From Streptosporangium pseudovulgare (GTDB lineage: Bacteria; Actinomycetota; Actinomycetes; Streptosporangiales; Streptosporangiaceae), in the NCBI RefSeq assembly GCF_014648055.1, contig NZ_BMQJ01000005.1:62001-126000 (forward strand): a DNA stretch of 64,000 nucleotides, given 5' to 3'. The position numbers and the translations under genes were made by a program. Under the pieces are notes generated by a model. It was not told the DNA's origin and made no database searches. It saw only the letters and a list, made by a program, of their open reading frames with translations. This document shows positions 1-7,335 of the stretch, in pieces (within the stretch, counting starts at the first letter, position 1; each line of letters starts with the position of its first letter).

Positions 1-1137
1 CCGCTGCTGGACGCCTACCAGATCGAGCTGGAGCACCTGCTTGTCTCAGACACATTGTTCGCCACCCTGGTCATGTCGGCCGTATGCCTCGCCGTGTCCC
101 GGGCGACCGGACCGGTTTCTCCAGGTTCGTCCGCTCCGAGCCGGACCGGAGGGCTGGTGGCGGCGGGCGGGATCGGCCTGCTGGTGGCGGCGGCGACGCT
201 GACCAGGACGGTCGGCCTGCCGCTGGTCGCGCTCTTCGCGGCCTGGCTGGTCTACCGGGCGCGGGGCCGGGTGCTCGCCGCCGGGGTGATGATCGCGGCG
301 GCGCTGGTGCCGATCGCCGGGTACGCCCTCTGGTTCCACGCCACCTACCAGCGGTTCGGCCTGGTGGGCGCGAACGGCGTCTTCCTGTACGGCAAGACGA
401 TGACCTTCGCCGACTGCGCGGTGATGAGGCCGTCGCCCGACCTGGCCGTGCTGTGCGACCCGCGCCCTCCGGCGGCGCGGCCCCCGGCCCAGGAGTACGT
501 CTGGAGCACGGACTCGCCGCTGGTCAAACTGCCCGGCATCACCTTCACCGAGGAGAACGACGCGCTGGCCGGGCGGTTCGCGTCGCTGGCCATCACCCGC
601 CAGCCGCTCGACTACCTCGGCTCGGTGCTGTCGGAGCTGGCCCGGTCCTTCACCCCGGACCGCCCGGTCTACCCCGACGCGGAGGTCTACGGCTACTACG
701 AGTTCCCCGCGACGCCGCCCCTGCCCCCGGGCCGCTACCCGGCCACGGAGGGCGCCAAGTTCGCCCGGCGTTACGAACAGGGGCCGATCGACGTCCGGAT
801 CGCCGAGCCGTACGCGGGCTGGATGCGCGCCTACCAGGGCGTCGCCCGGCTGCCCGGCACGGCGGTGCTGGTGATCGTCCTCGTCCCGCCGGTGACGGCG
901 GCGGCTCGGCGGCTCCGGCGGGGGCCCGCGGGGGTGAGCGGCGGACCGGCCGGGGCCGGGTCGGCGGCCTGGCCGCTGCCGTGGGCGACGGCGGTGTTGC
1001 TGCTGGTCATGCCCCCCGCGGTGGCGGAGTTCGACTACCGCTACGTGCTGCCCGCCGTACCGGCGGCCTGCCTTGCTGCCGCTTTTATGGCGCCTAAACC
1101 TTCGTTACATAACATTCCAAGAAATGTCCGTATCTGA
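1..1137 (+). CDS. Membrane glycosyltransferase (ArnT/PMT-like), 5'-truncated
   Basis: The frame is open from base 1, so the gene starts before the window; 378 residues are visible. Several hydrophobic segments (for example residues about 50-75, 95-110, 280-300 and 320-360) indicate an integral membrane protein. It aligns by eye with the complete paralogue on the minus strand at 7332-8777: both have a SDT-containing first segment, a LTRT motif after a transmembrane stretch and a TMTFADC motif in the extracytoplasmic loop. By analogy with polyprenol-sugar-dependent transferases of the GT-C fold, it probably moves a sugar from a lipid carrier onto a surface acceptor. The C-terminus ends in a short, less GC-rich tail. 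Donor and acceptor cannot be read from the sequence. Confidence 0.75.
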   Translation, partial: PLLDAYQIELEHLLVSDTLFATLVMSAVCLAVSRATGPVSPGSSAPSRTGGLVAAGGIGLLVAAATLTRTVGLPLVALFAAWLVYRARGRVLAAGVMIAAALVPIAGYALWFHATYQRFGLVGANGVFLYGKTMTFADCAVMRPSPDLAVLCDPRPPAARPPAQEYVWSTDSPLVKLPGITFTEENDALAGRFASLAITRQPLDYLGSVLSELARSFTPDRPVYPDAEVYGYYEFPATPPLPPGRYPATEGAKFARRYEQGPIDVRIAEPYAGWMRAYQGVARLPGTAVLVIVLVPPVTAAARRLRRGPAGVSGGPAGAGSAAWPLPWATAVLLLVMPPAVAEFDYRYVLPAVPAACLAAAFMAPKPSLHNIPRNVRI

Positions 1138-1228
1138 GTATGCTGGCCGCCGGATCATTCACGGGGGCTGTCAGGGCTGTCATGACCAAGTTCGCATCAT
1201 CATGTCGTCCGGCACTCGTCTCGTGACC

Positions 1229-1234
1229 TACTCT
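1229..1234 (+). promoter_or_regulatory. Putative -10 box of a leaderless upstream ORF
   Basis: TACTCT lies 9 nt before the ATG at 1244 and is followed by TTGGGC, resembling the TACTAT-TTGCCC arrangement before the gene starting at 34526. No clear -35 box is visible. Confidence 0.35.
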
Positions 1235-1243
1235 TTGGGCGCA

Positions 1244-1297
1244 ATGAGCGAGCTGAGACAGCACCGGACGTTGCCGCCAGGCGAGGAGATCGCATGA
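1244..1297 (+). CDS. Possible 17-residue upstream ORF coupled to the LCP gene
   Basis: A 17-codon ORF starts at ATG 1244 just after a -10-like hexamer. Its TGA overlaps the ATG of the LCP gene in an ATGA arrangement. Its last codons contain the GAGGAG sequence that would also serve as the ribosome binding site for the LCP gene. If translated from a leaderless transcript it could deliver ribosomes to the downstream start. The peptide shows no recognisable function, and the ORF may be fortuitous. Confidence 0.3.
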   Translation: MSELRQHRTLPPGEEIA

Positions 1298-2868
1298 GCG
1301 ACCATCGGCAAGTCGCTGTGAAGGACCGACGGGCCGAGCCCACCGGGCCCGGCCGCAGGGCCGCGCGGCGCGCGGGCGGCGACGACCGGCCCCCGCCCGA
1401 GGAGCCCCCGGCGTCCCGCCGCTCGTCCAGGTCACCGCGGCGCGGCGGGCTGGGCCTGAGCCGCTGGATCGGCATCGGGGTGACCGGCCTGCTGGTCCTC
1501 GGCACGCTGGGCGGCTACAAGGTCTACCACGACATCGAGGGCGAATTTAAGAAGGTCGACCTCGACGGCCAGCTCGGCAACAACCGCCCCCCGGAGACCG
1601 GCGCGCTCAACGTGCTCGTCGTCGGCTCCGACACCCGCGACGGCGCCGGCAACAAGAGATACGGCCAGCACATGCAGGGCCTGGGCGAGCGGACCGACAC
1701 GATCATGCTGCTCCACATCTCCCCGGACCGCGACAAGGCGACCCTGATCAGCTTCCCCCGGGACTCCGTGGTCCAGGTGCCCCAGTGCCAGAACCCCCAG
1801 ACCAAGGCGGTCATTCCCCCCGGCCCCCGAATGATCAACGCGACGTTCAACGAGGGCGGCATCGCCTGCACCTGGAAGACGATCGAGTCGCTGACCCAGA
1901 TCCACATCGACCACTTCGTCAAGGTCGACTTCTCCGGGTTCAAGAACATCGTGGACGCGCTGGGCGGCGTCCCGATCTGCGTCTCCAAGGACGTGGTGGA
2001 CAGGCAGGCCAAGCTGAACCTCAAGGCGGGCAACCACGTCGTGAAGGGCGAGACGGCCCTCGCCTATGTCCGGGCCCGATACTCGATGGGCGACGGCAGC
2101 GACCTCAGCCGGATCAAACGGCAGCAGGTCTTCCTCAACCAGGTGATGAAGAAGGCCACCGGCTCCGACCTGCTGACCGACCCGATCAAGCTGAACTCCT
2201 TCCTGAAGGCCGCGGCCGGCTCGCTCACCATGGACAACCATCTCACCGTCAACCGCATGCTGGAGATCGCCCAGAGCGCGAAGAAGCTCACCGCCAAGGG
2301 CCTGCAGGCCATCACCGTCCCCTGGATGCCCGACCCGGCCGACAAGAACCGGGTCGTCTGGCGGCCCGAGGCCGCCAACCTGTTCGAGGCGATCCGCGCC
2401 GACACCGAGGTGACCCAGCCGGCCAAGGAGTCGGCCAAGCCGGCCGTCAAGAACGAGCAGGTCCGGGTCCAGGTGCTGAACGGCACCGGCAGGGCCGGCG
2501 TGGCCGGCGAGGCGGCCGCCAAGCTGGCCGACCAGGGCTTCGTGGTGACCCAGACCGGCAACGCCGGCCCGGCCACCGGCGTGCCCACCACCTCGGTCCG
2601 CTACGCCAAGGCCGAGACCGAGGGCGCCGCGTACGGCGACGCGCTGGCCCTGCGGCTCTCCGGCGACAAGCTCACCCCCGTCGCGGGCAAGATGCGGGCC
2701 ACCAACGTGCAGAACTACGCGCCGACCATCCCGGTCACCGCGCCTCCCAAGGGCCCGATCATCCAGCTGGTCATCGGCAACGACTGGAAGGGCGTCCGCG
2801 TCCCCACCAAGATCCCCGACTCCCTCAAGGGCAACGTCGTCGACAGCAAGACCGACCCCTGCCAGTGA
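1294..2868 (+). CDS. LytR-CpsA-Psr (LCP) family cell-wall polymer ligase
   Basis: 524 residues: a basic, Pro-rich cytoplasmic tail (1-55), one transmembrane helix (about 57-76), an extracytoplasmic LCP domain (about 104-330) and a C-terminal LytR_C domain (about 395-480, around the VLNGTG motif). The LCP core shows VVGSDTRDG, a RTDTIML motif and SFPRDS, with the Asp and Arg residues used for polyprenyl-phosphate binding. LCP proteins transfer undecaprenyl-linked glycopolymers to peptidoglycan. The ATG at 1294 has GAGGAG 5 nt upstream. A second LCP gene lies at 23902-25455, so two ligases bracket the surface-polymer genes. The gene is followed by a strong hairpin at 2901-2929. Confidence 0.92.
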   Translation: MSDHRQVAVKDRRAEPTGPGRRAARRAGGDDRPPPEEPPASRRSSRSPRRGGLGLSRWIGIGVTGLLVLGTLGGYKVYHDIEGEFKKVDLDGQLGNNRPPETGALNVLVVGSDTRDGAGNKRYGQHMQGLGERTDTIMLLHISPDRDKATLISFPRDSVVQVPQCQNPQTKAVIPPGPRMINATFNEGGIACTWKTIESLTQIHIDHFVKVDFSGFKNIVDALGGVPICVSKDVVDRQAKLNLKAGNHVVKGETALAYVRARYSMGDGSDLSRIKRQQVFLNQVMKKATGSDLLTDPIKLNSFLKAAAGSLTMDNHLTVNRMLEIAQSAKKLTAKGLQAITVPWMPDPADKNRVVWRPEAANLFEAIRADTEVTQPAKESAKPAVKNEQVRVQVLNGTGRAGVAGEAAAKLADQGFVVTQTGNAGPATGVPTTSVRYAKAETEGAAYGDALALRLSGDKLTPVAGKMRATNVQNYAPTIPVTAPPKGPIIQLVIGNDWKGVRVPTKIPDSLKGNVVDSKTDPCQ

Positions 2869-2900
2869 TCCGCGAAGCCCGGGGCCCGCGCCCGGCGCGC

Positions 2901-2929
2901 GGGGCGGCGACCGCGACGGTCGCCGCCCC
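2901..2929 (+). terminator. GC-rich hairpin after the LCP gene
   Basis: A perfect 12-bp stem (GGGGCGGCGACC and its complement) with a 5-nt loop begins 33 nt after the LCP stop codon. There is no T tract, as is common for terminators in such GC-rich genomes. The rest of the 314-nt gap to 3183 contains no convincing gene. Confidence 0.6.
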
Positions 2930-3182
2930 GGACGCCGGGCGCCGGATCACGGCGGGCTGGGCACCAGGTCACGTTTTCCGGGGAACCCGGCGTCCGCCGG
3001 AGCCGTTGTGCGACATCGGCCGCGTTCCCGGTCTAGGGTTGTCGGGTCGGCGAGGCGGACCTCACTCTGCCGCATCCCTCGGCGATCCCCGGGCGTCCCG
3101 CCGGCGCGACCCACCGGTCCCGTTTCAGAGAGATGATCGAGCCCACCTTCCGCCTTCCGAGAGATAGCCGAGCGTTTGCCCC

Positions 3183-5252
3183 GTGAGTGATCCCCGATTC
3201 CCCTTCCAGGTACCGCCTCCCCGAGACGACGGCCCCGGCGGGTCCGAAGGCGGGCAGGACCGGACGCCCGACCGGTGGCCGGCGTCCGAGGCGCCCCAGC
3301 CCTCCTGGCCGGAGCCGCCGGGAGAGAGCGGCCGGGGCCGCCGTGGCGGCGACCGGGGTCACCGCGGAGACGGCCGGGACCACCGCGGGGACGGGGACCG
3401 CCACGGGGACGGCCGGGACAGGGACGAGGGGCCCGGCGAGGTCACCGCGTGGGGCTATCCGCCCTACCGTGAGCCCGCCCAGGAATCGGGCGCCTCCCCC
3501 TGGGACTCCCCCGCGCCCGCCTCCCCCTGGGACTCCCCGGCGCCCGGCTCGCACGAGGCCCCGGGCCGGCACGCCCACGGATCGCACGAGGCCCCGCGCC
3601 GGGAGGCTCACGGCTTCCACGAGGCCCCGGGCCGGCACGCTCCGGCGTCCGGCCGCGGCGAGACCCCCGGCTGGGGGGCCGAGTCGCCCACCCCGCGGGA
3701 CGGCTGGGCGCCGTCCCGGGCCGAGGAGCCCTGGGCGCCGTCCGGGGTCGAGGAACCGTGGACGCCGGCCGGCGTCGAGGAGCCGTGGGACCCGCCTCGG
3801 GCGCGGGCGCCGTACCACGACCGGACGGCCCAGGACCCCTGGGCGCCGGGCGCCGCCGCCCCCCGGGGCGGTGTCCCGGACCCCCGGGGCCCCCGGAGCA
3901 CGCGAAGCGCCCCGGCCGGGCGGACGCCGGACCCGCTGGACCCGGCGTGGACGCCGGCGCCCACGGGCGCGCACATCCCGGCGTGGGCGTCGGCCGCCCC
4001 CGCCCCGGCCCGGCCGGAGAGCGGAACCGGCGAGCGGCCGTTCTCCTACTGGGACAAGCCCCAGACCGAGTCGTCGCGCTGGGGCCACTACCCCGAGGCG
4101 GACGAGGAGCCGCGGCCCGAGGAGGAGCCGCCCGCCCCTCCGGCCAAGAAGAAGCGCGAGCCGTACCTCGACAACGTCAAGTTCGTCCTGATCGTCCTGG
4201 TGGTGACCGGCCACTCGCTGGTGCCCACCCTGGCGGCGCACTCGTCCAAGGCCGCGTACCTCTTCATCTACACGTTCCACATGCCCGCGTTCGTGCTGGT
4301 CAGCGGCTATCTCGGGCGCAACTTCTGGAACTCCAACGCCAAGATCAACAAGCTGGTCGACACCATGCTGGTGCCGTACGCGGTCGTGGAGCTGGGGTAC
4401 GCGCTGCTGCGCTACGCGGTCGGCCAGAAGTGGTCCCTGACGATCATCGATCCGGCGTGGCTGAACTGGTATCTCGTCGCCCTGGTGCTGTGGCGGATCT
4501 CCACGCCCATCTGGAACCGCATGCGGCAGCCGGTGCTCGTCGCGCTCGTCGTCTCCATGGTCGCCGGCTTCTCGGAGATCTCCGGTGACTTCAGCATCGA
4601 CCGCTTCTTCGGCCTGCTCCCCTTCTACGTGATCGGCCTGGTGCTCAAGCCGGAGCACTTCGACCTGCTCAAGCCGCTGTGGGTGCGGATCACCGGCGGG
4701 GTCGTCCTGGCCGCGGGCGCCGCGGTGGCGATCTTCATCGCCCCGCACATCAGCCTCAAGCCGGTCTACTACCGCTACAGCTTCAAGTCCATGGACATGA
4801 GCTGGTGGCTCGGCCTCGGCGTGCGCGGCGCGATGCTGCTGGCCGGGCTGGCACTGTCGGTGGCGCTGCTGGCCGTGGTGCCGCGGCGCCAGACGTGGTT
4901 CTCCGACCTCGGCACCCGCACCCTCTACGCCTACCTGCTGCACGGTGTCGTCGTGCTCATCGCCAAGGACCAGAAGTGGCTGAGCCTCCCCTGGCTGTAC
5001 GGCCCGCTGGGCGTGATCGCGATCACCTGCAGCGCGCTGGTGCTGGCGATCATCCTCTGCCTGCCGGTGACCCGTACGGCCTTCAAGTGGCTGCTGGAGC
5101 CGCGCCTGGTGTGGCTCTACCGACGCCCGGCCGGGGAGGCGGCGCGCCCGCCCACGACGGTGCCCGCCGCGGACATGCCCGCCGCCGCGACGCCCATCGA
5201 CCCGGCCGCCGGGCCCGCCCGCAGGGAGAGTTCAGCCCCGCTTCCCCGGTGA
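3183..5252 (+). CDS. Acyltransferase (fucose-4-O-acetylase-like) with long disordered N-terminus
   Basis: 689 residues. The first 320 or so are Pro/Gly/Arg/Glu-rich, contain short tandem repeats and look disordered and cytoplasmic. From about residue 328 begins a membrane acyltransferase-3 domain with about ten hydrophobic helices. It opens with DNVKFVLIVLVV followed by TGHS, whose His is the likely catalytic residue. Such enzymes O-acylate sugars of surface polymers. The GTG start at 3183 has no good Shine-Dalgarno and follows TTTGCCCC, resembling the leaderless starts elsewhere in the window; a start further downstream in the low-complexity part is possible. The tail is far longer than usual for the family and extends before the membrane domain. 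It is followed by a GT4 gene, consistent with a role in glycan modification. Confidence 0.85.
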   Translation: MSDPRFPFQVPPPRDDGPGGSEGGQDRTPDRWPASEAPQPSWPEPPGESGRGRRGGDRGHRGDGRDHRGDGDRHGDGRDRDEGPGEVTAWGYPPYREPAQESGASPWDSPAPASPWDSPAPGSHEAPGRHAHGSHEAPRREAHGFHEAPGRHAPASGRGETPGWGAESPTPRDGWAPSRAEEPWAPSGVEEPWTPAGVEEPWDPPRARAPYHDRTAQDPWAPGAAAPRGGVPDPRGPRSTRSAPAGRTPDPLDPAWTPAPTGAHIPAWASAAPAPARPESGTGERPFSYWDKPQTESSRWGHYPEADEEPRPEEEPPAPPAKKKREPYLDNVKFVLIVLVVTGHSLVPTLAAHSSKAAYLFIYTFHMPAFVLVSGYLGRNFWNSNAKINKLVDTMLVPYAVVELGYALLRYAVGQKWSLTIIDPAWLNWYLVALVLWRISTPIWNRMRQPVLVALVVSMVAGFSEISGDFSIDRFFGLLPFYVIGLVLKPEHFDLLKPLWVRITGGVVLAAGAAVAIFIAPHISLKPVYYRYSFKSMDMSWWLGLGVRGAMLLAGLALSVALLAVVPRRQTWFSDLGTRTLYAYLLHGVVVLIAKDQKWLSLPWLYGPLGVIAITCSALVLAIILCLPVTRTAFKWLLEPRLVWLYRRPAGEAARPPTTVPAADMPAAATPIDPAAGPARRESSAPLPR
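3493..3790 (+). repeat. In-frame tandem repeats in the acyltransferase tail
   Basis: Three blocks of imperfect in-frame repeats: a 27-bp unit (two copies, encoding PWDSPAPAS-like), a 33-bp unit (three copies, encoding HEAPGRHAHGS-like), and a Glu-Pro-Trp unit (about four copies around 3710-3790). Repeat lengths are multiples of three, so copy-number changes would keep the frame. Confidence 0.7.
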
Positions 5253-5289
5253 TTAACCCGGCACACCCGGTGAGGACCGAACCTCCGCC

Positions 5290-5295
5290 CAACAT
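5290..5295 (+). promoter_or_regulatory. Possible -10 hexamer for a leaderless GT4 gene
   Basis: CAACAT lies exactly 6 nt before the ATG at 5302, and the gene has no Shine-Dalgarno. The hexamer is only a moderate match to TANNNT. Confidence 0.25.
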
Positions 5296-5301
5296 CGGCG
5301 T

Positions 5302-6420
5302 ATGAGGGTATGTGTCGGGACGATCGTCCACCATCCCGAGGACGCCCGGATCATGCACAGGCAGATCCGGGCCCTCCTCGACGCGGGGCACGAGGTCACC
5401 TATGTCGCCCCCTTCACCGACTGCAACGTCACCCCGGCCCCCGGGATCCGCGCGATCGACGTCCCGCGCGCGCTCGGCGCCCACCGCGGCCGGGCGCTGC
5501 GGGCCGTGCGCGGGGCGCTGCGGCGCGGCACCGAGGACGCCGACCTGCTCCTCGTCTGCGACCTCGCGTCGCTGCTCCGGCTGCCCCGCCACCGCCCCGT
5601 CACCGTCTGGGACGTCCGCGACGACGCCTCCGGGCCGTGGGCGGCCGGTTCGTTCCCCGGCCCCCCGCTCCGCCTCCCGCGGCCGCTGCTCCGCCTCGCC
5701 GAGTCCCGCGCCGAGCACCGCGTCCACCTGATCCTGGCCGATGCCTCCCACCGGGAGCGGTTCGAACTGTCCCACCCCGTGATCCCCCGCGCCGCCCGGG
5801 TGCCCGAGCGGCCGCCGCGGCCGCCCGCCGGCGGGCGGATCGTCCACCTGGGCAGGCTCCGCGCGGACGGCGGCGTGGCCGAGCTGGTCGAGCTGGCCCG
5901 GCGGCTGGCGCCGTACGGGATCAGGACGGACCTGATCGGCGAGGCCGACCCGGCGGTCCGCCCGGCGGTCCGCGACGCGCAGCGGGCGGGCCTGCTCGAC
6001 TGGTACGGCCACGTGCCCGACCGGCACGCGACGCGGATGGCCGAGGGCGCCCTGGCCGGGCTCGCGCTCCCGCACGACCTGCCCGGCGCCGGGCGGGCCA
6101 TGCCGGCCAAGGTCGTCGAGTACATGGCCAGGGGACTCCCGGTCATCACCACCCCGGCCCCGGCCGCCGCCGCGGCGGTCGAACGGACCGGCTGCGGCGT
6201 GGTCGTGCCCTTCGGCGACGTGGACGCCGCGCTGCGCGCCGTGCTGGCGCTGCGGGACGACCCCGTCCGGGCGGCGGACATGGGCGCGCGCGGCCATCGG
6301 GAGGCGCTGCGCCATCACAACTGGGCCGACCACGCGGGCGGGTTCGTCGAACTGCTGGAGGGCTGGGCCGCGACAGGCGCCGCCCCGGCACCCGCCCGTC
6401 CCCGCCCCCTGCCCGCCTGA
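5302..6420 (+). CDS. Glycosyltransferase family 4 (GT-B) protein
   Basis: 372 residues. The N-terminus (MRVCVGTIVHHPEDARI) has the beta strand, loop and helix of a GT-B Rossmann half. The C-terminal half carries the usual nucleotide-sugar features: a strand around GRIVHLGRL, a loop LPHDLPGAG near residue 255 followed by PAKVVEYMARGLPVI, and a DDPVRAADMG tail typical of GT4 enzymes. It probably transfers a sugar from a nucleotide-sugar donor during glycan assembly on the cytoplasmic side of the membrane. It begins 49 nt after the acyltransferase gene and may share its transcript, although the start looks leaderless. Donor sugar and acceptor are unknown. Confidence 0.82.
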   Translation: MRVCVGTIVHHPEDARIMHRQIRALLDAGHEVTYVAPFTDCNVTPAPGIRAIDVPRALGAHRGRALRAVRGALRRGTEDADLLLVCDLASLLRLPRHRPVTVWDVRDDASGPWAAGSFPGPPLRLPRPLLRLAESRAEHRVHLILADASHRERFELSHPVIPRAARVPERPPRPPAGGRIVHLGRLRADGGVAELVELARRLAPYGIRTDLIGEADPAVRPAVRDAQRAGLLDWYGHVPDRHATRMAEGALAGLALPHDLPGAGRAMPAKVVEYMARGLPVITTPAPAAAAAVERTGCGVVVPFGDVDAALRAVLALRDDPVRAADMGARGHREALRHHNWADHAGGFVELLEGWAATGAAPAPARPRPLPA

Positions 6421-6424
6421 CGGA

Positions 6425-6463
6425 CCGCCCGGACTTCCGCGCGTGCCGGCCCGGTCCGGGCGG
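6425..6463 (+). terminator. Hairpin after the GT4 gene
   Basis: A 10-bp perfect stem (CCGCCCGGAC and its complement) with a 19-nt loop starts 4 nt after the GT4 stop codon. No T tract is present. The ADC-family gene follows from its own region. Confidence 0.5.
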
Positions 6464-6597
6464 GCCCCCGCCCGCCGCCGGAACCCGCGAAGTTCGTGGA
6501 GCCCGCCGAGTTCCCCTCCCGGCACGTGAATGCCGCGTTCTTCGGGGGTACGTCAAACCACAGTGACGGGAGAGCCGAAGATTGGTCTAGAGGAGCC

Positions 6598-7335
6598 ATG
6601 GCACACCATCTGATCCAGGGCCGCGAGGTCGCCACGCCGGTCCGCATCCGGGACGCCATGGCCTGCACGGCCTCCTACCTGGTCCGTGCCGACGCGGCCC
6701 GCGCCGTGATCGCCTACTCGGGGCTCGACGTCGTCGAGGTGCTTCCCGGCAAGGCGCTGTGCACGCTGGCGTTCCTGGACTACACCGAGGGAGACCTGGG
6801 CGCCTACCACGAGTTCGGGGTGACCTTCCTGGTCCGGCCGCCGGAGGCGGGTCCGGTGCCCCGCCGCGGCCTGCGCGGGGGCCTTTCCGGGCTGCTGCGG
6901 GACGGGGCGGGGGTGTTCGTCCACTGGCTCCCCGTCGACCAGGGGTTCACCCTGGAGGCCGGCCGTACGATCTGGGGTTTCCCCAAGGAGCTGGCCGACA
7001 TCGACCTGCGCCTGTCGTCCCCCTACAAGCGGTGCGTCGTCCGCCAGGACGGCCGCCTGGTGCTGGACCTCCTGCTGCGGCCCGGCCTGCCGGTGCCCGC
7101 GCCCGGCCTGACCGCCCGCACCGACGCCTACACCCACCTGGACGGCGTCACCCGCCGCGTCCCCTGGTCGGTGGCGCCGCGCGGCGGGCGGGTGCGTCCG
7201 GCGGGCGCCCTGATCCGCCTGGGCAACCACCCCGTCGCCAGGGAGCTGAGCGAGCTGGGCCTGCCCGGCGGCGCCTTCCTGACCGCCACCGCCTCGCACG
7301 TGACCATGCGCTTCGAGGAGGCCAAGACCCTCTAG
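6598..7335 (+). CDS. Acetoacetate decarboxylase family protein
   Basis: 245 residues from ATG 6598, chosen because GAGGAG lies immediately upstream; the frame is open further 5' but without coding character. The GRTIWGFPKELADI motif corresponds to the active-site region of acetoacetate decarboxylase, placing the Schiff-base lysine at about Lys130. The neighbouring second lysine of the classical PKK motif is Glu here, as in diverse family members that are not true acetoacetate decarboxylases. The substrate is probably a small keto acid or a related ligand, but this is not readable. The gene is convergent with the glycosyltransferase at 7332-8777, and the two stop codons overlap. Confidence 0.8.
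   Translation: MAHHLIQGREVATPVRIRDAMACTASYLVRADAARAVIAYSGLDVVEVLPGKALCTLAFLDYTEGDLGAYHEFGVTFLVRPPEAGPVPRRGLRGGLSGLLRDGAGVFVHWLPVDQGFTLEAGRTIWGFPKELADIDLRLSSPYKRCVVRQDGRLVLDLLLRPGLPVPAPGLTARTDAYTHLDGVTRRVPWSVAPRGGRVRPAGALIRLGNHPVARELSELGLPGGAFLTATASHVTMRFEEAKTL

Noticed and set aside
1785-3167. A 460-codon plus-strand frame running through the LCP gene and past its stop
   Set aside because: Wrong-frame reading of the LCP coding sequence; Pro/Gly/Arg-rich and without any domain.
3033-4943. A 636-codon minus-strand frame over the acyltransferase
   Set aside because: It is a GC-driven shadow with a low-complexity Arg/Gly/Val composition and no motif.
6586-6601. A second DasR-box-like sequence, ATTGGTCTAGAGGAGC, before the ADC-family gene
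   Set aside because: Only the left half fits the consensus (11 of 16 positions), and the right half is the ribosome binding site, so I judged it coincidental.
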